Positions 50,508-63,280 of a DNA stretch of 64,000 nucleotides are shown piece after piece. Below the pieces are notes generated by a model. The model ran no database searches. It saw only the letters and a list, made by a program, of their open reading frames with translations, and was not told the DNA's origin. Source of the stretch: Thuidium tamariscinum. Lineage: Eukaryota; Streptophyta; Bryopsida; Hypnales; Thuidiaceae. Position 1 is the stretch's first letter. Every line of letters begins with the position of its first letter. The position numbers were made by a program, and so were the translations under genes. The DNA lies in the NCBI GenBank assembly GCA_947034885.2, contig OX344752.2, positions 18,104,001 to 18,168,000 of the forward strand. Direction: 5' to 3'.

Positions 50508-52287
50508 CTACCACTAAATAGAGAAATTAGATTGACCCTCACTAAATTCTCTACATTCCATACTATATTAACATTTATTGGTATTGTACAATGGGGTACC
50601 AATCAAAATGTCGTTTTTGAATTCGGAGTGAGAAAAATTTCAGTACTGCCAACTTTGAAAGCCTTCCAAGAGCTCAAAAATTGGTATTTTACCACGAAAT
50701 GTTTACTACAGCATCATCTTTAAGTTAATTATATGTATGAAAAATTTCAAGGTCAAAAGATTCACCAAAAAAAAGTTATTCAAAATCTACCAACATGGGT
50801 AGTGGTGAGAAACATTTCACTACTTTCAACTTTGACACCTTCCTAAGGATTTTTTCTTTTTCTTTTGCCATAAAATTTTTGTCATCAAATAATCTCTATA
50901 TTTATAATATTTATAAAAAATTTCAAGGTAAAACAATGTTTTTTTAAGAAGATATGTGAAATCTCCCAACGGGTGTAGTTTTGAGAAAATTTTCACAATT
51001 GCCAACTTTGACACCCTCCGAAGGGCTGAAAAATTGGTTTCTTACGATGAATTTTTTTGGGTAAATTCATCTATATGTTGATAATATTTTTTACAAATTT
51101 CAAGTTCAAATAAATTATAGCCTCACAACTACACATGTTTTTGAGTAAGTGTTTTGAATTTGAAATTTGGAACATATATTATTGATATAAAGCTGATCTT
51201 ACTCAAAAAAATTCATGTTAAATAGACAAATTTTCAGCCCTTGGGAGGGTGTCAAAGTCGGCAATAGTGAAAATTTTCTCACAACTACACATGTTGGGAG
51301 ATTTTGTATATCTTTTTTTTGGTAATTCATTTGAACTTGAAATTTGTAAAAAATATTATCAACATATAGATGAATTTACAAAAATCAATTCATGGTAAGA
51401 AACCAATTTTCAACCCTTTGGAGGGTGTCAAAGTTGGCAATTGTGAAAATTTTCTCAAAATTGCACCTGTTGGGAGATTTCACATATCTTCTTAAAAAAA
51501 CATTGTTTTACCTTGAAATTTTTTATAAATATTATAAATATAGAGGTTATTTGATGACAAAAATTTTATGGCAAAAGAAAAAGAAAAAATCCTTAGGAAG
51601 GTGTCAAAGTTGAAAGTAGTGAAATGTTTCTCACCACTACCCATGTTGGTAGATTTTGAATAACTTTTTTTCGGTGAATCTTTTGACCTTGAAATTTTTC
51701 ATACATATAATTAACTTAAAGATGATGCTGTAGTAAAAATTTCGTGGTAAAATACCAATTTTTGAGCTCTTGGGAGGCTTTCAAAGTTGGCAGTACTGAA
51801 ATTTTTCTCACTCCGAATTCAAAAACGACATTTTGATTGGTACCCCACTATACAAGAATGCACTACTTTAGAATTAGTTGTTGGTGTAGTAAGAACTGAT
51901 GAATATCCATGTATACAAACAGAAGTATTTGTAGAAATATTTGTTGACTTTAATGGCTTATAGAGTAACTTTCTTGGAATAAGGCAACCTAATTTCATTA
52001 TTTAGTGTAGTGAAATGATGTTTTGGAGGGTATATAGAAGAGCCTTTTAAGTACATTAAACAATGAAATTATGTTGCCTTATTCCAAGAAAGTTACTCTA
52101 TAGCCATCAAAGTCAACAAATATTTCTACAAATACTTCCATTTATACACATGGAGATTCATGAATTCCAACTACACCAACAACTAATTTTAAAATAGTAC
52201 ATCCATATACAATACCAATAAATATTAATATAATGTGGAATGTGGAGAAATTAGAGAGGGGCAATCTAGTTTCACTATTTAGTGTAG
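50508..52287. mobile_element. 1.8-kb foldback element with giant inverted arms
   Basis: Outer ends CTACCACTAAATAGAGAAATT (50508 on) and the inverted ...TTTCACTATTTAGTGTAG (to 52287) are paired for about 80 bases, including TTATTGGTATTGTA against TACAATACCAATAA. Inside, 50595-51844 is an almost uninterrupted palindrome centred at 51219-51220, with arms of about 625 bases. Each arm holds about three diverged modules of roughly 200 bases marked by GCCAACTTTGACACCCTCC-like words. The two arms encode nearly identical mirror-image 62-codon frames (50826-51014 minus, 51392-51613 plus), so the arms have hardly diverged. The CACTA-like word at the ends hints at a CACTA relation, but a matching 3-bp target duplication was not found. 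Confidence 0.75.
51856..52205. mobile_element. 350-bp hairpin MITE nested in the right arm
   Basis: This hairpin is centred at 52030-52031 (GGAATAAGGCAAC at 51976 pairs with GTTGCCTTATTCC at 52073). Its ends are inverted repeats (start GAATGCACTACTTTAGAATT; end, reversed, TGGATGTACTATTTTAAAAT). It is bordered by TATACAA on both sides (51849-51855 and 52206-52212), a 7-base target duplication. The left arm of the host palindrome lacks it, so it inserted after the palindrome formed. Confidence 0.7.
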
Positions 52288-53439
52288 GTAGGGGCAGGAA
52301 AAGTGTCGGGGAGCCTCTCTCTTCACCGAGTGGCCAACCTCAACGCCGTCACCTTCTCAGCAGGTGTCCTGGTGGACATTGCCGAGCGGAACGGTAAGCA
52401 CGGAGCAACGGACCGCGCTCGCGAATCCACGGCCGCGCTTCCCTTTACGCCAATGTTCCGGACTCTCAGTCCCCTTTTTCATGGGGTTTTTGGACTCTTT
52501 CATCCGTCTATTACTGCCATCAACTCTCTCTTTGTTTTCCCGTATTTTTTCCTCGTGGAAAGTGCGAAACTCCTTTTCTCTCAACTCCCTTTCTCTCTTG
52601 CTCGCTCTCGGTCTCGCTCCGGACTGGGTAAGCATGCTTGAATCACTGTACAGTACCGCCAAATCACACCCCGTGAATGCTTCCCTTCGCAGCAGAAACC
52701 GGCGATCCTCCACCGAACCTTCCTCCATCTGCACACATTCCAGCCCTCACCAGGCTCGTTCACGAGGAGTCCGGGGCGGTACACGCCTTCGGGAACTCAA
52801 CGTCGACACCCACGAACACACCAGGAAAACGGCTGGATTCGCCTCACACGGACTGGCTGCTGCATCGAAACGCTGGGTGTGTGAATTGCTAGTATAATTC
52901 GCCATTGCGACTGGAGCTCGTGCACAATCAAAGGCTAATGTCAAGGCCAGGACCAAGGCCGAGGACAGCCGTGCAGCAGCAGTGATGCAGCGGTGACGAG
53001 AGCCGTTGACAAGCGCTGGGGAGCACTGGAAGCTAAAATTGGCTTTTGGGGTTTGCAGTCTAGTTCGGCCGTCACCAGTTGGGGAAGCAGAAGTGAGGAT
53101 TGCGAAAATTTGGGTTGCACTCGAGCTTGGTAGCCACCAGTTGGAGAACCCTCACAATTTGGTCTGTGGGATAGTTGGGTGGCATTTCGACTAGGTGGTC
53201 ACGACTTGTCGACACGATTGATTGGTTTCCATTCTAGTTTGGTAGTGACCACGTGAAGATTCGGTAGTAAGGACCCCAGAGAGTGGAACTTGGGGATTGT
53301 TGGGTTGCATTTTGTCGCTAGTTGTCGAAGCAGTGGTGAGGAACGGATTTGATCTTTGGGATTGGCTTTGATTTGGGTGGGGGTTGTTCAGCGTAGTGGG
53401 TGGGTTGGTTCACTTGGTTGTGGTGCTGGAGTGGCCACG
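52288..53439 (+). promoter_or_regulatory. GC-rich promoter and leader region of the ABCA gene
   Basis: Immediately after the foldback element the sequence becomes GC-rich and non-repetitive. A 112-codon frame begins at 52303; its first 30 codons (LHRVANLNAVTFSAGVLVDI) end at an AACG|GTAAGC donor and look exon-like, but I do not recognise them. They may belong to a 5' leader exon, or to a gene cut off by the transposon insertion. CT-rich CTTTCTCTCTTGCTCGCTCT near 52589 is typical of a plant leader. Confidence 0.35.
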
Positions 53440-56400
53440 ATGAATGACCCAGAGTCTGGGCGAGCGGTGGATGCGCCTCTGCGGCGCACTTCCAAACGGA
53501 GTCAAGCCAATGCACTCTTTCGCAAAAATCTCACGTTTCAGGTATAATTTCTACCTGCGAGCCATTCCATTGGTTTTTAATCTTTTGTCAGTGGCTACAC
53601 GTAATGTACACACTGCGTGGATCCCGTTGATTTCGTCAATTCATTGCTTGCTCCCATGCATTCCTTTCTCCATTTCGTAGTCGTGCCGCAGTCTGCGCAA
53701 CCTGACCTGAATCCCATCTGTGGGGCTGATAATTATCAGTGATTTCGGTACCAATAGTTATGGTTTGGTACACGAAGTGATTGCTTTTCAATACTTTAAT
53801 CCGGGCTTGAATTCGGGCTTGAAATGTAACTGTTTTTGTAGTACACTAGGCAGTTAACTGGGGTGGAGGATGAAAGGCGGCAAGGTCGGCTTAGATTGGG
53901 GGAAGATTGATAGACATATATGGCATTAAAGTAGGTTAGGATGTAAGATCGACTCGAGGGATCCAAATTTTAAAAGATTCATTGACGGATTAATCAATAT
54001 TCTCGTTTCCGTCGTTGTGTCACAGCCTGCGCGACCTGACCTGATCTGGATCCCATCCCATCGGTTGGGCTGATAATCGCCAGTGATTTGGATCCCAATA
54101 GTTGTGCTTTGGTATACGAAGTGGTTGTAACTCCAAATCCTTGAATTCGGGCTTCAATCTGGGCTTGTATTACAACTGGTTTTTGAACCACTAAAAGTAT
54201 TTGGAAGTGTGGGAGGGGATTTCGAGAGGATGTGACTGAGAATGGGGTCTGGTTGCAGAAACGGAACTGGCGAACGAACTGCTGCTTGATATTGTTCCCA
54301 GTCACCCTGGTGCTGATCCTTGTGATCATTCAAGCCGTGGTGAACGGGGTCTTCGGCGACACGTACAAGTGCGGGTGCGAATGCGTGCCCGACCCCAACG
54401 GCGGTCCCTGTGTGGAGCAATGTGGACTCGAGTTTTCGGATGACAACGAGGCGCCGTATTGCGGTGTTCCCAACCCTGCTCCATGGCCGGCGCTGCTACA
54501 GACTCCTGGACCCAAGTACCGGGCTTACCATACCGAGCTAGCCTCAGATTTGAACCAGGGGATTGAGTGTCAAAAAACCGGGACTTGTGTTACGGCCATT
54601 CCGTATACTGGAACCAACAAATCTACGGCTGATTGTAAGCAGTCTTGCTTCCTTTCTGTACTGCATTACTGAAGATTTAGAGGCTCCATTAACCATACAG
54701 AACATTAGACGGATGCTCCATTGACCATACAGGCGAGCTTTGATTTGCGTTAAGTTTGTTAAGTGTGCAACCTATGGACATTTGTTTTTTTTGCAATTGA
54801 TTTTTAGCTTGACACAGACTAATTTTGCGAAATTTTAGATGACACTAAGTCTCCATTCGCCATCCTGTAAGGGAGATGTTTCATTCACAACACTTGAACC
54901 TTTCCCTACAACAACCTACAAACTTGCACCACCTAAAAGTTTGCAAATTGATTTTGTGTTGTAAGCTAGAAATCAATTGCAAAAATACGAAATGTCAGTA
55001 GCGTAAGGATTCTTAGACTTAGCGCGAATCAAAGTTGACCTGTACGGTGAATGGAGCCACGAATATTGTATGGTTGATGGAGTCCCTACCTTGTAAACTA
55101 TTGATTTCGTGTGGAGGTGTCTGGTTTGACCCTTGTTCATTTGGAGTGGTTTTCGTAAGGGGTTATGAAGTTGTGATGGACGGTTTTTGTGACAGCCATG
55201 GCGAACTTGTTGTTGAGCACCGCTGCACTAAACTTCTCCGATTATGCGTATTCGCTCTCCCAAGTAGTCTTGGTAAGTTTGAAAATCTGGTCTCTCATGT
55301 GGCCTAGTTTACGGTTGTGAGAATTGAGATGCGCAACTGTTTTTTTTCCATTGATAAGTAGCGTTGTTTCGGATTCAAGGTGAAGAAGGAAGCCCTTTGT
55401 TTTCAATCTCTTCCGAGGTCTCCCTGATTTGACACTTGTGAGCGAGAGCAGGAGTGGCGTATTGTTGCACTCCATAGTTGTTGAAGCTCTGCATTCTTTT
55501 ATGAGTGTAGAACAACTTCAGAATGTTTTGCAAGAGAAGCGATGAACTAAATTATGCTTGAAGTCAAATAATGTCAAATTGCTTGCTCGCACAGACTCCA
55601 TTTGGAAGTGTTTTGACATGAAGCTACGAAATGTGGGATCCAGGGCACAGATGAGCTGCCGTGGACGAATCTTCTAATTGAGTCAGGATTCACATCCTCT
55701 GACCCCGTCAATGTGCTTCGACCAACTTGCGTGGGATCGCTAGACAGCAGCTCTAATTTCTCATTCAATGCTGGCGGAGGGTTCAATATCAGCAAAGGTT
55801 GGAATGAATACTTTCTCTTTGAATGAGACACATCAATATCTTTGTGGGTCTTTAGCTTAATGATTAGGTTAACGATTTCGTTCTTTCCTTATGAAAAAAC
55901 GTTGCTGATTTCAGTTCTGGCATACATGTCTTTCTTAGACTGATAATTGAGACGGTGCAGAACTTGAATGCTTGGACACAAGTCTTCTGTGGCGCGGCAA
56001 TGTTTCCACTATCAACAAAATGCTTTATCAAGGATTCCGAGACGGCAATTCTAACGACAGTATTGGCGAATATCCAGTTGGTAAGTCCCATGTTTTCCTT
56101 ACTCCATGGAATTCAAATTTTGGGTTCATAAGCTCCTGATTCTCAGAATTCGCTTGCAAAAAAATTTCAAAGCAACTGTATACAATGCAGGCGTATGCCT
56201 TCATGTGGGTCTTAGTTGTGGATGAGAATGAAGTGGAGACTTGACAGAGCTTGTGTGTTTGGATGAATTGCAGCTTACGACTTCGGCAACACCAACGCAG
56301 CCGCGTTTGATGTGAACGTCTGGTACAATGATACGTTTTCCAACCGGACGGCTACGCAGCCATCTTATTTCCAACGTGTGTCAAAATCCATGAACATGGT

Positions 56401-59400
56401 TAGTTCTTCTTTCGTTTCTTTCATCTTGTAATTGCTTGTGCCTCTTTAGTTTCAAGATGTTCTGATTGTTGCATGGCCTGGTTTCAACGAGTATTTTGGA
56501 GAAACATAATCTGTAAACGGCTCACCTCTTTTCGTTAAATGGGAGCGTAAAATTTGAAAGCTGCTCATTATGCTGAAATTCTTTTCCATCCTTTTCGCAT
56601 AAAAATGAACATCAAAGATATATGGAAAGGCATGGAATAGCTGTGTAGCTTTAGTTAGAAGCACAATGTATTTTAATGTTGAAAGTTTGAAGTGGAATGT
56701 GATAATTAGACAGTAAAAGGTGCACATGGCTTTGTAGATCTTTGACAAATTTTATGAATAATTACCGAACATTGTTTTCTATTTCAATGTGCTGAATTGC
56801 AGGCATCACAAGCCTTCTTGCGCTTCAAGTTGGGCGGAACAGGAGCACTGCCGCTGCTGTTTGTGAAGGAGATGCCGAAGCCTGACTCGAAACTGCGTCT
56901 TGATTTTGCATCGCTTCTTGGGCCTCTTTTCTATATGTGGGTCTTGGGCTTCCTGTTTGCTGTAAGAATCTGTAACCCTTTTTCACAAACCAACTCATTT
57001 CTATCAACGTTTTTTCTTTCTTTTAACATGTCTTCCTTTTTATGATTTCTGAAAAACTTATTCTCTAGTTTCAAGTAATCCTTGGTAGCCTGAATCTGTG
57101 AGTAATGCTACGTTGCAGGTGGTGCTGACTGCGCTAGTGTACGAAAAGCAGTACCATCTCCGGATGATGATGAAAATGCACGGCCTCAGTGATACTGCTT
57201 ACTGGATGATCACCTACATTTATTATCTTGTGCTCTTTTGTGTTTACGTGGTCTGCTTCATCATATTCGGCTCCATTGCTCGTAAGCTGTCCTCTTTGTT
57301 ATTAAATAATGAAATTACTTGTGATGTTCTCAACAGCCGCTCAATCATCGTGGTTTACCTCGAATTCGACTCGTGGATTCAGAACCTAATTTCAAATTGG
57401 TGGGTGGATTTCACAGGCCTCTCTTTCTTCACGAAAAACGACTACAGCATTCAAGTTGTGTTCTTCTTCCTGTACATCAACATGATTATTTCGCTGGCTT
57501 TTCTGATATCGAATCTCTTTCGAAATGCTAAAACTGCTACAGGTTTGATTGTCAACCTTGTTCTTCTCCCTACTCGGATTTGTCGAAATTAAGATTCTCA
57601 AATTTTATGGAACCGCTTTCACTGATGAATCGGTTGTAAAAGTCACATGTTCTGTTTGGTTTATAGAAAAGCAGCCTTAATACATCTTTTGGTTTGCTTG
57701 GAATCTGTTTACGAATTTTTCTTACAAATTGTGAAGAAAATTATTGTGCTGACTCTCTGTATTCGGATGGCAGTATTCGGGTACCTATACGTGTTTGGAT
57801 CTGGTCTACTGGGTGCCTTCCTCTTCGAAAATTTTGTCGTGGACCTCCACACCAGCAGTAAGTAGCCGGCTTTGACATTCTACCTCCCTCCATTAAAAAT
57901 TTCATACTAATGTTGAGCTCGCAAATAGTTTCATTTCCTCACCAATTTTTTTTATCTCAATATTGGAAAGAATTTGAGGGTGTATTTCCTCTGTTGTTAA
58001 CCAGTGGAATCGAGGAATGCTTCGCTTCTGCCTTTTTCAAAATAACATGGAAAATTCACATCCTTGAACTTGTTCTGTGTCTGTCAGGAACCGTTGTCAG
58101 GGCATTGGAGATCATCCCCTTCTTCGCAACGTATCGTGGTCTCTACGAGTTTTCAGCTTACTCATTCAAGGCGGTTTACACGGTAACACCTCCACTGCCA
58201 CAGCCAGTAACGCTTAATTACAAAATCTTGTGATGAACTGAATGCGATGTTGAATGTGGACTGTTGGCTACTGTTAATCACTCTTGATATAGAGTTATAA
58301 CACGAGTCGAAAATTGACTTCAGTGACGTAATAGCCACTTGTAATGCCACAGTTTAAGAAAAACAAAAAACTGCCGTTGTGATGAACTAAGTTCTGGTCA
58401 TTTGAAATGGTTGAGGTTTTCAGGGCGAGAGGGGTATGAAGTGGAGAAATCTGAGCGACAAGGAGAACGGAATGAAGGATTCGTTGATCATCTTGTTCAT
58501 AGAGTGGATTGTGTTCCTGGTGCTCACCATCTACTTGGATCAAGTGGTGTCCGACAATGGCATCCGAAAGCATCCGCTCTTCTTCTTGGGCTTCAAACGC
58601 AAAGCAGACGCGCCCACCAAAGGAGCGGCAGAGCCCGCTCTCACTCCGAACCGTTCTCGCAGATTCTCGGGGAGCAGGAGGTCTATGGCTCACATCAACG
58701 CTGAAGATCTAAAGAGGAAAACAGACCGACCAGACGTCGCCAGAGAGGTCAGTCACTGAAGGATGAGAACGTACTTGACTTTGTGCATTTAATAGTAATA
58801 TAGATGATTGAACGAGCTTCAGGGATCCGAATGGTTGAGCACATTGCAAACATGGTTTCCAAATTAGATTGTCTCAGAAACTTTTCGGCAACGTCGTAAG
58901 AAAGGATCACTCTTCTTATTGAATCATGAAAGGACTCTCACGGAGATTTTTCCATGAATCGTGAACCTGAAGAGTCTCTTACTGATGTTTTCAAACTGTT
59001 TCAATCTCAAGCAAATTGATTTGTTGTCAGCTTGTTGTTTTATGGACTTCGAATTGCACGCTCTTTGGTTTTCCTGAAGAGGGTTGAATTTTCATTTTGG
59101 AGAATGTGTCTTTCGTTTTGTGGGAAAAATTTTCAGAGGGAAACTGTGGAGGAACTGAGAGCTCATCCGAGCCAGGAGTACCCCATTGTGTGCGACGATT
59201 TGAAGAGGGTGTATCCTGCCAGGGATGGAAACCCACCCAAATACGCCGTCCGCGGATTCTCTCTCGCAGTGCCCAAAGGGGAATGCTTCGGCATTCTGGG
59301 TCCTAACGGTGCCGGGAAGACGAGCTCCATCAATATGGTGAGCAATGAATTGAACTTGTAGGCCACCCTCCGTTGCTTGCATTTATATCAGATTCTAGAT

Positions 59401-61691
59401 ACTTATGCTTGACTGGTTTATTAATTAATTGATTGGTTGATTGATTGCAGATGATTGGGTTTTTGAAGCCAACTTCAGGCACTGCTTACATTCAAGGGAT
59501 GAACATTCTCACCGACATGGACAACATCTACTCCTGCATGGGTGTCTGTCCCCAGCATGAGTACGTTTAGCCTTCCTTTCTTTCCCCAAATTTCTACTTT
59601 TTCAAAGTACTACGAAGTTGGTTAACTCGTAACGTCCAATTTGATGGATCATTTTTTGTAACTCTTCAAATGTCCCACTCACTCAAAAGTGCTTCAAATT
59701 AAACATGAGGTCTTTAGGAATTAAGATCACATCGTAAGATGCAGGAGACAGCTCTCTCATGTCAGTCAGATATTGTGTTTTTTCTTTGCAGTTTGTTGTG
59801 GGGACAACTGACCGGGCGGGAGCATCTCCTATTTTACGGTCGCTTGAAGAACTTGAAAGGCCGAGCACTCACTGATGTAAGTAAAGCTACATTCCATAGG
59901 TTGTGGTGAATTTTTTCACTAATTAATCCAGTAATAAATATGATTTAAAGTTTGTGAAAGATTCACCCTCCCCATCAATGATGAAATTCCAACTCCAAAC
60001 CTCCTCCTTACCAAAACCAATGCACTTGACCAAGAATCCAGTCTATATTTCTTGGTTTTCTTACAGTATTTATCATAATTATTCGAAGCGAAAGAAACCT
60101 ACAAAATATAAGAATTTCTTTGACAGAAAAATGTGCGCAAAAATACAGTTTAGTAGTGGATTTTCTGAATGGTGAATTCTGAATGTGCAGTACTATTAAA
60201 TTATGTTAATGACTGAGTTTTGTATTTTCTGGCACAGTCTGTGGAAAGCTCCCTGAGGAGTGTAAATCTTTGGGACAGTGGAGTAGCTGACAAGCAGTGT
60301 CGGCAGTACTCGGGTGGTATGAAGCGAAGGCTGAGCGTCGCTATCTCTCTCATTGGAAACCCTCAAGTAAGTCATCAACTGCCCTTTTATTAATGACAAC
60401 GAAAATCTCCATTAAATTAGCAATATTTTTTTCAATGGAATCTGCAAAGTTTTGCACAATTGTACTAATTGCTTGTCCTATTTTTTCCAATGGAGAAACT
60501 GCTCGTGCATCTTATTCCTGGTAACCCAAAAAACGTGCTGATGGAATTGAAATGGGCTTATGGGCTTTGAGAGCAATGGTCTGGAATGCTTGTTTTGTGG
60601 AGGTTTAAGTTTGTGCTGACCCTCATGTTGTGAAATGTGCAGGTGGTGTATATGGACGAGCCCAGCACAGGCTTGGATCCAGCGTCTCGATATAACCTCT
60701 GGAGCGTGGTGAAGCAATCCAAGCAGGACCGGGCCATCATTCTCACAAGTAGGCTACCTCCTCTATTTTGCATCAATTACCCCTTTTCTGCAGTGTTTAC
60801 GAGGTTGGGATTCTTGTTGAATTCTTATTGATCTTGCACTAAACTAAATGGAAAATTGCAGCTCATTCCATGGAGGAGGCGGAAGCTTTATGTGACCGTC
60901 TGGGGATTTTCGTGAACGGCGAGCTCCACTGCATCGGCAACGCCAAAGAGGTACTTCGCCTTACCTCACTTCATTAGTTAAACCATTTGAAGCCGTTACC
61001 ACCTTGAAGGCGCTTTGCAGTGAACAAAAATTCCAGCCTCATGAAGCGGTTGGCGTGAGATCCCAAGGTTAAATACATGGTGTTCATCACTGGGTGCACG
61101 AATTTATGGTATTCCGTGCAAAATGTAACCTAAATAGAACGAGCAATCAGAGAAAATCAAGAAGAAATACGAATCAAGTAAAAACATATTATTGCTCTAC
61201 TACAGCAAGGGACCACCACACTAAAAGAATCACAAGAAAGATTAAGTACTACTCCCTTGCAAGTTCATGAAATGAGCAGAAGGAAGAGCTTTGACTCGAT
61301 TCTTCCGGACCCTAAGCCCTAAACTCTAAAATCACTCCAGCCATTTGGATGTTGCTAATGTGGGTTTGGAATGTAATGTAATGTATGGCAGCTGACTGCA
61401 CGATACGGCGGCCTTTACGTGCTCACCATCACCACACCCCAAGAGCAAGAGCACGAAGCCGAGGAGCTGGCGAAGTCCTTGACTCCCAATGCCAAGCGCA
61501 TCTACGGCCTGTCCGGCACGCAGAAATTCGAGCTGCCCAAGTCGGAAGTGAGCGTGGCCACAGTCTTCACGGCTGTAGAGCAAGCCAAGCGGCGTCTGCA
61601 CGTGAAGGCGTGGGGACTCTCCGACACGACGCTGGAAGATGTGTTCATCAAAGTGGCACGCAGCGTGGATGGGGGAAGTAAGTTGCAATAA
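53440..61691 (+). CDS. ABC transporter, subfamily A half-size (ATH type)
   Basis: A plant ABCA half transporter (one membrane domain plus one ATPase), like Arabidopsis ABCA2-12, which move lipids or acyl chains at the ER or other membranes. Nineteen exons close in phase: 53440-53541, 54259-54634, 55196-55272, 55644-55797, 55961-56080, 56274-56398, 56803-56961, 57119-57281, 57417-57542, 57774-57857, 58088-58182, 58424-58747, 59137-59337, 59451-59560, 59792-59876, 60238-60366, 60643-60748, 60862-60950, 61392-61691; 974 residues, the usual size. Membrane helix about 43-63, then a Cys-rich loop (CGCECVPDPNGG), further helices about 355-530 and 580-600. ATPase: Walker A GPNGAGKT (690-697), Q-loop CPQH (Gln737), signature YSGGM (791-795), Walker B VVYMDEP (811-817), H-switch TTHSMEEAE (His847). 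The stop is at 61689, but GTAAGT at 61679 could splice to an unseen last exon. Exon 5 could start at 55952. Confidence 0.93.
53682..54192 (+). repeat. Duplicated 170-bp segment inside intron 1 of the ABCA gene
   Basis: 53682-53855 and 54013-54192 are diverged direct copies. Both hold GCGCAACCTGACCTGA / GCGCGACCTGACCTGA, GGGCTGATAATTATCAGTGA / GGGCTGATAATCGCCAGTGA, and a GAATTCGGGCTT... / ...GGGCTTG block. The offset is about 330 bases. The duplication is older than a recent event (roughly 75-80% alike by eye) and has kept GC-rich words, which may reflect an intronic regulatory segment or simply chance conservation. Confidence 0.6.
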
Positions 61692-63280
61692 AAAATTTGA
61701 AAAAAAGATGGGGATTTGTAATTAGGCATTTGGGCTAACTTAGTATGTTTAATCATAGCTTTTGATAGCTATTAGAAATTGGTTGTTAAAAGTAGGAGTA
61801 TCTAATTGCGACATTGACCTAATTATGACAGAATTTGACAGCACCATTTGACAACACTTTCACTGTCAAAATGAGAAACTCTTTGGTGACTCTAAATCCG
61901 AAAGCTAGTCTTTTGACTTATTGCAAAGAATTCGTAGGTTTAGTGACCTCCTGAGGCGTTTGTAGCTTCTACTCTTCTTTGCAAATGTTGGTGTCGGAAT
62001 TTATCATTTTATTCATTTCTATGATTCTAACGATTGGGGTTGAAAGCAACCCTGTCGTGTGTAATCAATTGTGAAATATAAATTTGTAAGGTTGGGAACA
62101 CATTCGCTAAGTTCTTAGTTCTTCTGAGATTTCTTCATTGTTAGAATGGATTTTTCACATTTTGGTGGATCTTGTCACATTTTGGAGGCAATTACAAATT
62201 TCTGGCGCACTAAAATGTGTAGTAATTTGATTTTGTATGTATAATGATAAGTTATGGAAAGTTTAAGGTCGGAGGATCCTTGAATTCCTGATCATGAGCC
62301 TACTCATCCATTGAACCACGAGTGTTGAGCGTCCTCCGGAAGCATCCTTGACTGGGATAGAACATTAAAGTAGCTCCTTTCTTCCAAGTCACACGTTTGA
62401 ATCTCACTTTGCATTATAAATGGGTAACTGTTCTATCCATGCAACAGGGACTGCAAGCAAATGCGTTCTGGCCTTTTAGACCGAATTCTGACGCCGTGTT
62501 ATACCCATGTTCTAATTTACTTAAAAGCATTTTTCAGAAGTAAAACTACGTACTCCTTATTCTTCAGATTTCGAAACCATGGTTCAGTGTCTTCTTAGTT
62601 GCATTGCGAGAGTTTTCCAAGACTTAGAGAAGACTCTATGTGATGCTTAAAAACGAATTGTTGAGAGGAGAGAAATGAGAAACTGTTCAGAGAAGAGGAG
62701 TACTCGAAACCTGGAAGTTTGGAAAGGAGTCCCTCGCCCCGTCCCGTAACTGGGATGGTGGCCTTGTATTTTATTCTTGCCTTGGAAATGAAAAACTCGT
62801 TCTTTGTGTCCTTTCAAAAAAACAGTTTAGAAACAAGGTCAATCTGGACCTTCTTGTGGCGACTCATCGTCAAGATACACTACATACGAAAAAAACTGTG
62901 AACACAAAATGATGTGTCGCTGCTGTCCTCGGTAATGGCCTAAACTCTGACCAAACTAAAAGTGAGGTCAAGCTATCCTACCCGTCTTCAATCCATTCAT
63001 GGAATAGAGGTTCTCAATGTTCAAATGACGGCCTAGAAACACCAGGAGTGTCAATTAGACAAAACTAATTAGGCTGCCTCAGCATTTTAGCCTCAATGAC
63101 TAGATTTCAAATACTAGCTACCTGTGTCCAATGTGATACAATTATGAGCATTTCAAATGCTTCCAGAGAATAATTTTCCACCGATACCATTTGTCTCTGC
63201 TCCATCTTCACATGTACCGTGTAAAGAAGGTCTGTTTTCATTTTCAGGCCTCCGACTCAGTATTGATTCGATATGCAAAA
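61692..63280. other. Spacer between the ABCA and J-domain genes
   Basis: The ABCA and J-domain genes converge here, so both 3' untranslated regions lie in this spacer. No other gene is recognised. The 60-codon frame at 62719-62901 is unsupported. Confidence 0.4.
62270..62430 (-). repeat. Possible tRNA-derived SINE remnant
   Basis: On the minus strand TGGTTCAATGGATGAGTAGG resembles an RNA polymerase III A box and, about 30 bases on, GGAATTCAAGGATCC resembles a B box, the spacing found in tRNAs and tRNA-headed SINEs. No poly-A or T tail and no target duplication were found, so this is a weak call. Confidence 0.22.

Noticed and set aside
50826-51613. Two nearly identical 62-codon frames as paired small proteins
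   Set aside because: They are mirror images produced by the palindrome arms and are Lys/Tyr/Phe-rich AT-biased chance frames.
54232-54672. 146-codon frame taken as a separate small secreted protein
   Set aside because: It is ABCA exon 2 plus intron sequence; the Cys-rich part matches the first extracellular loop of plant ABCA half transporters.
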